A stretch of 64,000 bases of DNA from Bacteroides sp. (GCA_021201335.1 JAJQFD010000052.1:22405-86404); one strand, 5' to 3'; positions 32,529 through 42,949 are shown, counted from the stretch's first letter. Program-made: numbers and translations. The notes: generated from the sequence alone by a model not told the origin.

Positions 32529-34871
32529 ATGAAGATGATAAAAAAGATAATAATAGGATTCTGGATCATTCTTGTTGTTGTTGTCATTGCCTCTTTTCTC
32601 ATCTTTTCTGCTATAGCAGACGGGAAAATAGGATATATGCCTCCGGTAGCAGAATTAGAGAATCCCACTTATAAATTTGCAACACAGATTTTTTCTGAAG
32701 ATGGTGAACTACTAGGTACTTGGTCTTTAAGTAAAGAAAACAGGGTATATACCAGTTATGATGAACTGCCTGCCAATATGATTAAGGCCTTAATTGCCAC
32801 AGAAGATATCCGGTTTTCAAACCATTCTGGAATTGATGCGAAAGGGTTAGCGCGTGCAATTATAAAAACAGGTTTTCTCCGGCAGAAAAATGCAGGGGGA
32901 GGAAGTACAATCAGTCAACAATTAGCAAAGTTACTTTATACGGAAGAAACCGCTAAAAACTACTTTGAGCGTCTTCTCCAAAAGCCTATTGAGTGGGTTA
33001 TTGCAGTAAAGCTGGAACGTTATTACACCAAAGAAGAAATCCTGACGATGTATCTCAATAAGTTTGATTTCCTGAATAATGCTGTAGGGATTAAAACAGC
33101 TGCCCATACTTATTTTGCTACTGAACCTGTTAATTTAAAAGTGGAAGAAGCTGCTACGTTAGTAGGAATGTGTAAAAACCCTTCTTATTATAACCCGAGA
33201 AGATATGGTGAACGTGCTAAAGGCAGAAGAAATGTGGTATTGGATCAAATGTCCAAAGCAGGATATATTACGGAGCAGGAAAGAGATTCTATTAAGAATC
33301 TGCCTCTTACATTAAAATATAACCCAGTAGATCATAAAGAAGGAATCGCCACTTATTTCCGGGAGTATTTACGTGGAGTGATGACTGCCAAGAAACCGGA
33401 GAAACGCAATTACAGAGGTTGGCAGAAACAAAAATATTATGAGGATTCAATTGCATGGGTTACAAATCCACTATTTGGATGGTGTGAAAAAAACAAGAAA
33501 AAGGACGGAACGAGCTATAACTTGTATACTGATGGTCTAAAGATACATACAACGATTAACTCCCGTATGCAGAAGTATGCGGAAGAAGCTGTTTATGAAC
33601 ATCTTGGTCTTGATCTTCAGGATCGTTTCTTTAAAGAAAAAGCAAAAAGTAAAACCGCTCCTTATACTCGTTTATTAAAAGAAAGTCAGGTAAACGAAAT
33701 ATTGAATCGTTCTGTAAAACAGAGTGAAAGATACCGGATCATGAAAGAAGCCGGAAAATCAGAGGTTGAGATTAAAAAAGCATTTAATACACCCGAAGAG
33801 ATGTCTGTTTTCACCTGGAGAGGTAATAAAGATACCATTATGACTCCGATGGATTCCATTAAGTATTACAAGCATTTTTTGCGTACTGGATTTATGTCTA
33901 TGGATCCAGTAACCGGACATGTAAAAGCTTATGTCGGAGGACCTAACTACACCTATTTTCAATATGATATGGCTATGGTGGGTCGTCGTCAGATTGGTTC
34001 TACCATTAAACCATTCCTTTATACATTGGCGATGGAAAATAATTATTCTCCGTGTGATGAAGTCAGGAAGGTTGAACAGACATTAATAACTGAAACTGGA
34101 GAGCCTTGGACACCCAGAAATTCCGACGGAAAGAAGAGATATGGAGAAATGGTTACCCTTAAATGGGGACTTGCAAATTCAGACAACTGGATTTCTGCTT
34201 ATTTAATGGGCAAACTGAATCCTTATCAGCTGGTACGATTAATCCATAACTTTGGTGTACTGAATCAGGATATTCCGCCTGTGGTATCTTTATGCTTGGG
34301 GCCTTGCGAAATTTCAGTGAGTGAAATGGTGAGTGCATATACTGCTTTTGCTAACAAAGGTATTCGCGTGGCTCCTTTGCTGGTTACTCGAATTGAAGAT
34401 AATGATGGTAATATATTAGCTTCATTTACTCCCGATATGGAAGAGGTTATCAGTACTTCCAGTGCATATAAAATGTTAGATATGATGAAAGCAGTTGTAA
34501 ATGAAGGAACTGGTAATCGTGCGAAAAGAATTTATAAAATAGAAGCGGAAATTGGTGGCAAAACAGGAACAACCAATTTGAATGCGGATGGCTGGTTCAT
34601 TGGTTTTACTCCTTCACTGGTATCTGGTTGCTGGGTTGGCGGGGAAGACAGAGATATTCATTTCGATACGATGAAAGATGGGCAGGGTGCTGCTATGGCA
34701 TTACCTATCTGGGGATTGTATATGCAAAAAGTATTAAATGATAAGACACTGGGATACAATCCAAAAGAAAAATTTGATATTCCGGCAGATTTTAGACCTT
34801 GTGGTGGTCGTATCTCGAATGAAGTTATTGATATTCCCGATCAATCCGGAATTGATGATTGGTATAATTAA
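32529..34871 (+). CDS. Penicillin-binding protein 1A (transglycosylase/transpeptidase)
   Basis: ALIATEDIRFSNHSGID, GGGSTISQQLAKLLY GT51 motifs; RRQIGSTIKPFLYTLAMEN (SxxK), GGKTGTT (KTG) transpeptidase motifs. Confidence 0.94.
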   Translation: MKMIKKIIIGFWIILVVVVIASFLIFSAIADGKIGYMPPVAELENPTYKFATQIFSEDGELLGTWSLSKENRVYTSYDELPANMIKALIATEDIRFSNHSGIDAKGLARAIIKTGFLRQKNAGGGSTISQQLAKLLYTEETAKNYFERLLQKPIEWVIAVKLERYYTKEEILTMYLNKFDFLNNAVGIKTAAHTYFATEPVNLKVEEAATLVGMCKNPSYYNPRRYGERAKGRRNVVLDQMSKAGYITEQERDSIKNLPLTLKYNPVDHKEGIATYFREYLRGVMTAKKPEKRNYRGWQKQKYYEDSIAWVTNPLFGWCEKNKKKDGTSYNLYTDGLKIHTTINSRMQKYAEEAVYEHLGLDLQDRFFKEKAKSKTAPYTRLLKESQVNEILNRSVKQSERYRIMKEAGKSEVEIKKAFNTPEEMSVFTWRGNKDTIMTPMDSIKYYKHFLRTGFMSMDPVTGHVKAYVGGPNYTYFQYDMAMVGRRQIGSTIKPFLYTLAMENNYSPCDEVRKVEQTLITETGEPWTPRNSDGKKRYGEMVTLKWGLANSDNWISAYLMGKLNPYQLVRLIHNFGVLNQDIPPVVSLCLGPCEISVSEMVSAYTAFANKGIRVAPLLVTRIEDNDGNILASFTPDMEEVISTSSAYKMLDMMKAVVNEGTGNRAKRIYKIEAEIGGKTGTTNLNADGWFIGFTPSLVSGCWVGGEDRDIHFDTMKDGQGAAMALPIWGLYMQKVLNDKTLGYNPKEKFDIPADFRPCGGRISNEVIDIPDQSGIDDWYN

Positions 34872-34875
34872 CGGG

Positions 34876-35241
34876 ATGGAAATGCATAAATGTATCGTAT
34901 GTATAGGTAGTAATTATGACAAGGAAAAAAACATTTCTTTTGCTCAGCAATCCTTGAAAAGTTTATTTCCTCCCATTTCTTTTGATTATGAAATAGAAAC
35001 AATACCGATAGGGCTGGACAATCCAGCCCTTTTTGCAAATCAACTGGCTGGTTTTATCACAGAATCTGATCAATACGTTGTGATAAGGCAATTAAAAGAA
35101 ATAGAATCTCGCGCTGGCAGGTTACCTGAAGATAAGGAAAAAGAAAAGATTGTATTAGACATTGATCTTATCAAATATGATGAATGTTGGCTAAAACCTC
35201 TGATACCCGAGTTGGCAGATTCTCTGTTATTAAATCAATAA
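34876..35241 (+). CDS. FolK-like 2-amino-4-hydroxy-6-hydroxymethyldihydropteridine pyrophosphokinase
   Basis: KCIVCIGSNYDKEKNISFAQQSLKSLF..., LKEIESRAGRLPEDKEKEKIVLDIDLIKYD. Confidence 0.72.
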   Translation: MEMHKCIVCIGSNYDKEKNISFAQQSLKSLFPPISFDYEIETIPIGLDNPALFANQLAGFITESDQYVVIRQLKEIESRAGRLPEDKEKEKIVLDIDLIKYDECWLKPLIPELADSLLLNQ

Positions 35242-35255
35242 TATAAGATCAAGTC

Positions 35256-36020
35256 ATGAAATTTATAGGAATTATTCCGGCACGTTATGCGTCCACACGT
35301 TTTCCTGCAAAGCCACTAGCTCTATTAGGTGGGAAAACTGTTATTCAATGGGTCTATAATCAGGTTGTAGATGTTCTGGATGAAGCATACGTGGCAACGG
35401 ATGATACTCGAATAGAAGAAGCAGTTAAAAATTTTGGAGGTAAGGTAATAATGACCTCTACACAACATAGGAGCGGAACTGATCGTTGTTTCGAAGCATA
35501 CAAAAAAATAGGGGTAAGAGCAGATATTATTATCAATATTCAGGGCGATGAACCTTTCATACAACATTCTCAGATTCAATTACTTAAAAACTGTTTCAAT
35601 GATCCTCGTACTCAGATTGCGACATTAGTGAAATCTTTTACGTCGAATGATTCATTTGAGATGCTTGAGAATACTAATTCTCCAAAAGTGGTGATTGATA
35701 AAAATATGAATGCCCTTTATTTTAGTCGTTCAATTATTCCTTATTATCGAAACGAAAAAAAAACGGAGTGGATAAAGGATCATGTCTATTATAAACATAT
35801 TGGCCTATATGCTTATAAAAGTGAAGTGTTGAAAGAAATTACAGCTTTGCCGCAATCATCATTGGAGTTAGCGGAATCTTTGGAACAATTGCGTTGGCTG
35901 GAAAATGGATATCTGATAAAAGTAGGGATTACGGATGTCGAAACAATTGGAATTGATACTCCTAATGATCTGGATCGGGCAGAACAGTATTTAATGGAAA
36001 GAAAAAATGAATTTAGATAG
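35256..36020 (+). CDS. kdsB: 3-deoxy-manno-octulosonate cytidylyltransferase
   Basis: MKFIGIIPARYASTRFPAKPLALLGGKTVIQWVYNQ, GTDRCFEAYKKI, NIQGDEPFI. Confidence 0.95.
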   Translation: MKFIGIIPARYASTRFPAKPLALLGGKTVIQWVYNQVVDVLDEAYVATDDTRIEEAVKNFGGKVIMTSTQHRSGTDRCFEAYKKIGVRADIIINIQGDEPFIQHSQIQLLKNCFNDPRTQIATLVKSFTSNDSFEMLENTNSPKVVIDKNMNALYFSRSIIPYYRNEKKTEWIKDHVYYKHIGLYAYKSEVLKEITALPQSSLELAESLEQLRWLENGYLIKVGITDVETIGIDTPNDLDRAEQYLMERKNEFR

Positions 36021-37299
36021 AACTAAACAACCTCAGATTCGTGATTTAGATAAAATAGGAGTTCCCTTTCCGGAACGAAATTTATTACCCAATGGTATTC
36101 CTCTGTATATAATTCGGGCAGGAGATCAGGATGTGGTACGACTTGATTTGGTTTTTAAAGGTGGGAGTTGGCATCAGACCCAGAATTTACAGGCCCTTTT
36201 TACAAATCGTATGCTTCGGGAAGGGACACGCAGTTATACTTCTGCTGATATTGCTGAAAAACTGGATTATTATGGTGCTTGGTTAGAGTTGTCTTCCTCC
36301 ATGGAATATGCTTATATTACCTTGTATTCTCTAAATAAATATTTTCAGGAAACATTAGCAATAATAGAATCTATTATTAAAGAACCAGTTTTTCCGGAAA
36401 AAGAGCTTTCCCGGGTTGCTGAGACAAACTTGCAACAATTCCAGGTAAACAAAACCAAAGTAGATTATATGGCTCACCGAAGTATGCTTATTGCTCTATT
36501 TGGTGAGGAACATCCTTGTGGCGAACTTCTGGTAGAAGAAGATTATCAATCATTGCATCCGGAAGTATTGAAATCTTTCTATGAAACTCATTATATGAGT
36601 TGTAATTGTCACATTTACATTTCAGGTAAAGTTACACCTACAATTATTGATTGCATCGAAAAAACTTTTGGTCAGGAAATATTTGGAGGGGATAAATTCA
36701 TTTTAAAAGAACCAAATGCACATATCGAAGTTACTCCTGAAAAGAGAATCTTCACAGAATGTCCTGATTCTATGCAAAGTGCGATTAAACTGGCAACTCA
36801 TTCTCTAACCCGTATGCATCCGGATTATAATAAGTTTCGTGTACTTCTTACTTTATTTGGTGGATATTTTGGAAGCCGGTTGATGACAAATATTCGGGAA
36901 GATAAGGGGTATACCTATGGTATTTCTGCCGGAATGATTTTTTATCCAGATAGTAGTTTATTCGCTGTTACTACAGAAACAGATAATGAATTTGTTGACC
37001 CTCTTATATCAGAAGTATATTACGAGATAGACAGGTTGCATCACGAATTGGTCTCAGAAGAAGAACTGGCACTCGTGAAGAATTACATGTTAGGAGAAAT
37101 GGTACGTTCTTATGAATCAGCTTTTTCTTTATCAGATGCCTGGATGTTCATTCAGACGACCGGTTTGCCTGATGATTTTTTTGAACATGCATTACAAGCT
37201 ATTAAAGAAACCACTTCACAGGATATAAATAAATTAGCATGTAGATATCTGAGAAAGGAGAGCATTAAAGAAATCATAGCAGGCAAAAAGAAATCTTAA
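36007..37299 (+). CDS. M16 family peptidase-like protein
   Basis: ALFTNRMLREGTRSYTSADIAEKLDYYGAWLELSSSMEYAYITLYSLNKYFQETLAIIE...; HxxEH motif not evident, so possibly the inactive-partner type. Confidence 0.8.
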   Translation: MNLDRTKQPQIRDLDKIGVPFPERNLLPNGIPLYIIRAGDQDVVRLDLVFKGGSWHQTQNLQALFTNRMLREGTRSYTSADIAEKLDYYGAWLELSSSMEYAYITLYSLNKYFQETLAIIESIIKEPVFPEKELSRVAETNLQQFQVNKTKVDYMAHRSMLIALFGEEHPCGELLVEEDYQSLHPEVLKSFYETHYMSCNCHIYISGKVTPTIIDCIEKTFGQEIFGGDKFILKEPNAHIEVTPEKRIFTECPDSMQSAIKLATHSLTRMHPDYNKFRVLLTLFGGYFGSRLMTNIREDKGYTYGISAGMIFYPDSSLFAVTTETDNEFVDPLISEVYYEIDRLHHELVSEEELALVKNYMLGEMVRSYESAFSLSDAWMFIQTTGLPDDFFEHALQAIKETTSQDINKLACRYLRKESIKEIIAGKKKS

Positions 37300-37395
37300 A
37301 ATTGTATTAATAAGTAGATGTTTAAGAGATAAATCGTAACTTTACTGTACAGTATTGGGCAATTATGCCCCATTGATCTATTTAATCAGGACAAA

Positions 37396-38502
37396 ATGAA
37401 ATATATCTATACTACGTTCATCTGCATTTTGTTATCATTAGCTACAGTTGACGCCCAGAATATAAAAATTGGTACTCATAATTTCAAAGACGGATCTGTT
37501 TATACTGGAGAAATGAAGGGCAGACGGCCTAATGGTAAAGGAAAAACAGTGTTCTCTAATGGTGATGTATACGAAGGACAATATGTAAAAAGTAAACGTG
37601 AAGGTTATGGTGTGCTTTCTCTTCCTAACGGAGAAAGGTACGAAGGGCAATGGGCGGAAGATCAAAAACATGGAAAAGGAATCTATTACTTTCTGAATAA
37701 TAATCGTTACGAAGGACAATGGGTTGAAAACAGTCGCCAGGGGAAAGGTATTATGACTTATCATACAGGCGATGTTTATGAAGGTGACTGGGTACAGAAT
37801 AAACGGCAGGGAAAAGGGACATACACATGGAAGAATGGATCCAAATATGTTGGTAATTGGGTCGATGATAATAAAGAAGGTGAAGGCGTGTTTACCTGGA
37901 ATGATGGCAGCAAATATTCCGGCCAATGGAAAAACAATGTGCGGGAAGGAAAAGGAACTTTTGATTACATTCATGGAGACAAATATATTGGGGACTGGAA
38001 GAATGACGTACAACATGGAACGGGTATTTATCATTTCCAAAACGGAGATCGCTATGAAGGATCATATATAGATGGTAAACGTTCCGGAAAAGGAGTTTCA
38101 AATTTTATCAATGGAGATAAATATGTTGGAGAATTCAAAGATGGGATGGAGCATGGTAAAGGAACATTTACTTGGTCAAACGGCTCAATTTACGAAGGTG
38201 AGTGGAAGGATGGTAAATTCAATGGTAAAGGAATTTATCATTGGAGCAATGGAGATACTTATGATGGGGAATGGAAGGAAAATCAACCTCATGGACAAGG
38301 AACTCTTACTACGGATGGTGTAAAATACAAAGGCGGCTTTGTTAATGGATTGAAGGAAGGCAAAGGCATTGAGATAGATAAAAAAGGTGTTCGTTTTGAA
38401 GGAACTTTTACACAGGGCAAGAGAAACGGACCTTTTACCGAAACAGATGCGAATGGTAAGGTTATTCGGAAAGGAAATTATAAAGCGGGACGTTTAGAGT
38501 AA
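37396..38502 (+). CDS. Secreted MORN-repeat protein
   Basis: Signal peptide MKYIYTTFICILLSLATVDA then roughly 14 MORN units (GDVYEGQYVKSKREGYGVLSLPNGERYEGQW...). Confidence 0.92.
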   Translation: MKYIYTTFICILLSLATVDAQNIKIGTHNFKDGSVYTGEMKGRRPNGKGKTVFSNGDVYEGQYVKSKREGYGVLSLPNGERYEGQWAEDQKHGKGIYYFLNNNRYEGQWVENSRQGKGIMTYHTGDVYEGDWVQNKRQGKGTYTWKNGSKYVGNWVDDNKEGEGVFTWNDGSKYSGQWKNNVREGKGTFDYIHGDKYIGDWKNDVQHGTGIYHFQNGDRYEGSYIDGKRSGKGVSNFINGDKYVGEFKDGMEHGKGTFTWSNGSIYEGEWKDGKFNGKGIYHWSNGDTYDGEWKENQPHGQGTLTTDGVKYKGGFVNGLKEGKGIEIDKKGVRFEGTFTQGKRNGPFTETDANGKVIRKGNYKAGRLE

Positions 38503-38564
38503 AGAACTAATAGCTGGGTAGTGTAAATTTAACTGTGTCAGTTTTATTTTCTTGTTAATACTCA

Positions 38565-38618
38565 TCGCTCGGGGATCGCCCCGCGGCAAGGGGCGGGAGC
38601 ACCCGTCCCGACGAGCGA
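38565..38618. repeat. GC-rich hairpin inside the IS left end
   Basis: TCGCTCG...CGAGCGA outer arms enclosing GGGGatcgCCCC and CCCCGcggcaaGGGGCG-like stems; GC-rich in AT-rich surroundings. Confidence 0.75.
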
Positions 38619-38623
38619 CAAAT

Positions 38624-39835
38624 TTACAAGATTTTAAATCTCTCTCCAAATTTAATGGCCAATTGCCCGGCAATAGTTGCCCAGTTAGCCAATGGCATAG
38701 TCCATTTTTTACGGATATTACGGTATGCTAAATAAACGAGTTTTTCCAGTGCAGTGTCATTTGGGAAAACTCCTTTGTTTTTAGTCACTTTTCTGAGCTG
38801 GCGATGATAGCCTTCTACTGTATTGGTGGTATAAATCATCCTCCTGATACCTTCGGTATACTCAAAATAGGCTGATAAGCGTTCCCAGTTATCCCGCCAG
38901 GACTTAATAACAATAGGATACTGTTCACCCCATTTAAGCTCAAGACTATCCAAATTGGACTCGGCTGTTTCTTTATTTATGGCGTGATAAACTGTTTTGA
39001 GATATTTAAGAAATTCTTTCTGATGCTTACTGCCGACATATTTACAGGAATTCCGTATCTGATGGACAATGCATAATTGGACGATTGTAGAAGGGAAAAC
39101 ACGGCATATAGCATCGGCAAAACCTTTGAGGTTATCTATACTGGCAATCAGGATATCCCGCACACCCCGGCTCTGAAGGTCAGTGAGAACCGATAACCAG
39201 AAGTTGGCTCCTTCACTTTTAGAAATATACATTCCTAAAACATTCTTATGTCCGTCTTTATCAATACCCAGAATATTATAAATAGCACGGCAAGCGGCAC
39301 GGCCTGAATCATCCATGACTTTATAATGGATGGCATCCAGCTACACAATAGGATAAACAGCATCTAAAGGGCGGGAACGCCAAGCTTTTATCTCCGGCAG
39401 GACACGGTCAGTGATAGCGCTTATGGTATCGGCGGATACGCGATTGCCCAGATTTTCTTCCATCCAGTCACTGATCTGACGGGTACTGTTGCCTAAAGCA
39501 TATAAGCCAATGATACGGTCAGCAACTCCTCCAGCAAGGATCGTTTCTCGTTTCTTGATAAACTGGGGATCAAAAGAGGAAGTACGATCACGGGGAGTGG
39601 AAACAGTCACTTCTCCAAGAGGAGTCTGAACCTGTTTGGGCATTTTACCGTTACGGCGATTACCGGAATCACGCTCTTCATCTGTGAAATGGGCATCCAT
39701 CTCACCTTCTAAAGCGGCGTTGAGAATACTTTCAAGCAAAGGGGCAAAAGCGCCATCTTTACCTAATAAGGGCTTACCGGACTTGAGTTGCTCCAAAGCC
39801 GTGTTCTTGATACTTTCAAAGTCAAATTCTTCCAT
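38624..39835 (-). pseudogene. IS256-family mutator-type transposase interrupted by in-frame TAG
   Basis: ORFs 39341..39835 and 38624..39316 are in one frame, read ...RPLDAVYPIV*LDAIHYKVMDDSGRAACRAIYN...; the stop stands where W/F/Y is typical (PIVWLDAIHYKV); 404 codons. Confidence 0.9.
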
Positions 39836-40152
39836 AAAAAAACTGTGTTAGTAAAGGTAATAATTTTTAGTTATTCTTCACTGACATAGTTCAAATTACA
39901 GCCTTAATAGCTGTTATTAATTATATAAATAAATTATCAAAGCCCATTGTCCCAATGAGCTAACTTAGTCCTATTTTTGAGCTATAATTTATCTAACATA
40001 ATTTGATCCCTTTCAATAATATGTTCAATAGGGGTTAAAAGTAGTTTCCGGTGCAAATATAATAATAATTCCTTATGTACCTGGATTATTATCAAAACAA
40101 ATGATAGGACTTAATCAATTTGATATATTGTTAATTCTGGATTTATTAAGTA

Positions 40153-41001
40153 TCAGGTTTTTGCTTTGTATTTAATGAATGTACCCGTTTGTAACTCGTT
40201 AAAAGTTTCCTGTAACTCTTTCCGACTATTCATAACAATTGGTCCACCCCAGGCTATAGGCTCTTTTAGAGGATGAGCAGCAAAAAGCATAAATCTGACC
40301 CCTTCCTCTCCAGCTTTAGAATAAAATTCATCTTCCATGTTAAATCTTATTGCTATCTTACTTCTTACCATGGCATCATCTTCTTCACCGAATCCTGCTG
40401 AGCCTTCAACAATATAAACAAATAAGTTTGCTTCGTTATCAGTGGGCATAGAGAAACTTTCTTCCGGATTAAGCCTGATATCCATTATCAACGCATCCAC
40501 ATATTCTCCTCTGGAAGCTTCTATATCCTTATATTTCCCTGCGATTAGTTTTATTTTTCCAAATGGTTCATTTACTTCTTTAATCTTATCTGCAGTTATA
40601 TTAAAATATTTGGGTTCAGTCATTTTATGATTTTTAGGAAGATTAATCCAGAGCTGCAACCCCAATAAGTGTGCTGTAGCTTTAGGCATTTCCTGGTGAA
40701 TAATTCCACTTCCAGCTGTCATCCACTGGCTTTCACCATCATCGATAACTCCTCTATTTCCCAAACTATCCTGATGTTCAATTCTTCCTTTTATCAGATA
40801 TGTTAAAGTTTCTATGCCTCTGTGAGGATGAAAGGGAAAGCCTTTGGTGTATTCAGCCGGATGGTAAGAGTCGAATGCATCCAACATTAGGAACGGGTCG
40901 AATCGTTCAACTTGATCAGGTCCTAATATTCTCACCAAATGTACTCCAGCTCCATCTATAGCAGGTACTCCAATTACTTTTTCTACAATTTTTCTTTTCA
41001 T
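40153..41001 (-). CDS. Pirin family protein
   Basis: MKRKIVEKVIGVPAIDGAGVHLVRILGPDQVERFDPFLMLDAFDSYHPAEYTKGFPFHPHRGIETLTYLIKGRIEHQDSLGN. Confidence 0.92.
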   Translation of the reverse strand: MKRKIVEKVIGVPAIDGAGVHLVRILGPDQVERFDPFLMLDAFDSYHPAEYTKGFPFHPHRGIETLTYLIKGRIEHQDSLGNRGVIDDGESQWMTAGSGIIHQEMPKATAHLLGLQLWINLPKNHKMTEPKYFNITADKIKEVNEPFGKIKLIAGKYKDIEASRGEYVDALIMDIRLNPEESFSMPTDNEANLFVYIVEGSAGFGEEDDAMVRSKIAIRFNMEDEFYSKAGEEGVRFMLFAAHPLKEPIAWGGPIVMNSRKELQETFNELQTGTFIKYKAKT

Positions 41002-41087
41002 GATTTTTTTGAATACACGATTATATAGTATAACCAGAAATAAAAGTAGATTGTTCAGGAAAATTAACCCCAAAGAGAGGTTATAAT

Positions 41088-41125
41088 AAAAAAGTGGAAA
41101 ACCAATAATCTGGCTTCCACTTTTT
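41088..41125 (-). terminator. Terminator hairpin downstream of fabD (bidirectional)
   Basis: AAAAAGTGGAA / TTCCACTTTTT arms with T-run on either strand. Confidence 0.7.
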
Positions 41126-41168
41126 ATTTAAGATAAAATTTTTGGCTTAAAAGATTTTGCAACAAATA

Positions 41169-42050
41169 TCAGCCAATGCCATGTGCTGTTACACTTGAAT
41201 CAATTTTCTTAATTAATCCTTGGAGTACACTTCCCGGACCACATTCAGTAAAATCTGTAGCACCATCACCAACCATATTTTTGACTGTTTGTGTCCAATG
41301 AACAGAAGCAGTTAGTTGTGCTACCAAGTTCTTTTTAATATCTACCGGATCAGTATGTGGAAGTGCATCAACATTTTGATAAACAGGACACTTAGGTATT
41401 TGAATTTCAGTATTGTTAATAGCAGTTTCCAGCTCTACTTTGGCTGGTTCCATTAATGGAGAGTGAAAAGCACCACCTACTTTTAATGGTAGGGCACGTT
41501 TTGCACCAGCAGCTTTCATAAGTTCACATCCTTTTTCAATACCGCTTATTGTACCGGAAATAACAACTTGGCCAGGACAGTTATAATTGGCAGGAACACA
41601 AATATCATCCGTAATTGAATTACAAATTTCTTCAACTTTTTCATCAGACAACCCTATAATAGCAGCCATAGTAGATGGTAGCAATTCACAAGCTTTTTGC
41701 ATAGCCATTGCGCGTGCATAAACTAGCCTTAAACCGTCTTCAAATGAAAGAGCGCCAGCAGTAACCAATGCTGAAAATTCACCTAATGAATGACCTGCAG
41801 TCATTTCCGGTTGAAAAGCATCCCCTATGCATAACGCAGAGATAACAGAATGTAGAAATACGGCAGGTTGGGTTACTTTGGTCTGTCGAAGATCCTCGTC
41901 TGATCCATCAAACATAATATCTGTGATACGAAATCCCAGCGTTTCATTTGCTTTTTCAAATAATTCTTTAGCTAAAGCTGAATTTTCATAAAGGTCCTTA
42001 CCCATTCCGGAGAATTGGGCTCCCTGGCCGGGAAAAACAAATGCTTTCAT
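41169..42050 (-). CDS. fabD: Malonyl CoA-acyl carrier protein transacylase
   Basis: KAFVFPGQGAQFSGMGKDLYE, GHSLGEFSALVTAGAL, GGAFHSPLMEPA. Confidence 0.96.
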   Translation of the reverse strand: MKAFVFPGQGAQFSGMGKDLYENSALAKELFEKANETLGFRITDIMFDGSDEDLRQTKVTQPAVFLHSVISALCIGDAFQPEMTAGHSLGEFSALVTAGALSFEDGLRLVYARAMAMQKACELLPSTMAAIIGLSDEKVEEICNSITDDICVPANYNCPGQVVISGTISGIEKGCELMKAAGAKRALPLKVGGAFHSPLMEPAKVELETAINNTEIQIPKCPVYQNVDALPHTDPVDIKKNLVAQLTASVHWTQTVKNMVGDGATDFTECGPGSVLQGLIKKIDSSVTAHGIG

Positions 42051-42115
42051 TGCTTATTATTTTAATATTTGAACTCAGAATATTGATAAATAGTTGCAAA
42101 TGTAAGCATTATATT

Positions 42116-42949
42116 TTAAAAAGTTGAATCAATAACAACCATCTTTTTAGGATTGAACGTGTGACACAAGCTATTTCCACTATGTCCTATTCTAATATTT
42201 TTACCGGATATAATGACATTAATTATATATTCCTGGGCCTCCTCTATCGCTTCTTTGAAGGTTTTACCCAAAGCTATAAAAGCTGCCACAGCTGCAGAGA
42301 ATGTAGAGCCAATTCCATGTATATGGGGGAAGCTGAGATCTTCGAGATCGTAAATCCATTCTTCATCATTCGGAAGACGAAGAATGTGATACCGATGATT
42401 ATTTTCCGGGCAGTGACCTCTTAGCAGGATAGTCATATTACTCATTTGAGCCAGATTCTGGGCGGTTTCCCTCATCTTCTCCATAGTTGATACTTTAATA
42501 TTAGTAAGTATTTCAGCTTCTTCTAATGTCATCGTAATAAGATTTGTAAAATGAAAAAGTTCATCCTGTATAGCTTTTATCGCATCTTTTTCCAGCATTC
42601 TTATACCTTCTACTGTAAAAATCACAGGGTCAAAGACCACAAACCTCGGATGATATTTTCGTAATCCCTCTGCAATAGTTTTAATTATATTTACATCATT
42701 CACAAAACCTATTTTCACCACATCCGGGCGAATATCTTCCATGACAACTTTAATCTGTTTCTTAATAAAGTCAGTAGGTACTAAGTGTAGGTTTTCTATT
42801 CCGCCTTCGGTATTTTGAACTACAACGGAGGTCGTGGCAGCACAAGCATAGGCCCCCAAAGAAGATACAGTTTTTATATCAGCTTGTACTCCGGCACTAC
42901 CAACACAGTCGGAAGCACCCATCGAAAAAACAGTAGGGTAACGTTTCAT
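42116..42949 (-). CDS. ThiD/PdxK-like hydroxymethylpyrimidine/pyridoxamine kinase, PfkB clan
   Basis: GASDCVGSAGVQADIKTVSSLGAYACAATTSVVVQNT, FDPVIF, GIGSTFSAAVAAFIALG. Confidence 0.85.
   Translation of the reverse strand: MKRYPTVFSMGASDCVGSAGVQADIKTVSSLGAYACAATTSVVVQNTEGGIENLHLVPTDFIKKQIKVVMEDIRPDVVKIGFVNDVNIIKTIAEGLRKYHPRFVVFDPVIFTVEGIRMLEKDAIKAIQDELFHFTNLITMTLEEAEILTNIKVSTMEKMRETAQNLAQMSNMTILLRGHCPENNHRYHILRLPNDEEWIYDLEDLSFPHIHGIGSTFSAAVAAFIALGKTFKEAIEEAQEYIINVIISGKNIRIGHSGNSLCHTFNPKKMVVIDSTF

Larger units (their letters stand above)
38508..39913. mobile_element. IS256-family insertion sequence with terminal inverted repeats and 9-bp target duplication (TAATAGCTG)
   Basis: TSD at 38508-38516 and 39905-39913. 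Left end GTAGTGTAAATTTAACTGTGTCAGT, reverse complement of right end AGGCTGTAATTTGAACTATGTCAGT. Transposase inside. Confidence 0.88.

Noticed and set aside
37438-38040. 200-aa minus-strand ORF opposite the MORN gene (also 37772..38071 and 38072..38323 on +)
   Set aside because: Shadow ORFs produced by the repetitive codon pattern of the MORN repeats; no start-site support or recognisable family
37396-38502. CRISPR-like periodic repeat signal
   Set aside because: Periodicity is coding (MORN repeats) with diverged DNA units; no array of identical repeats with unique spacers was seen anywhere
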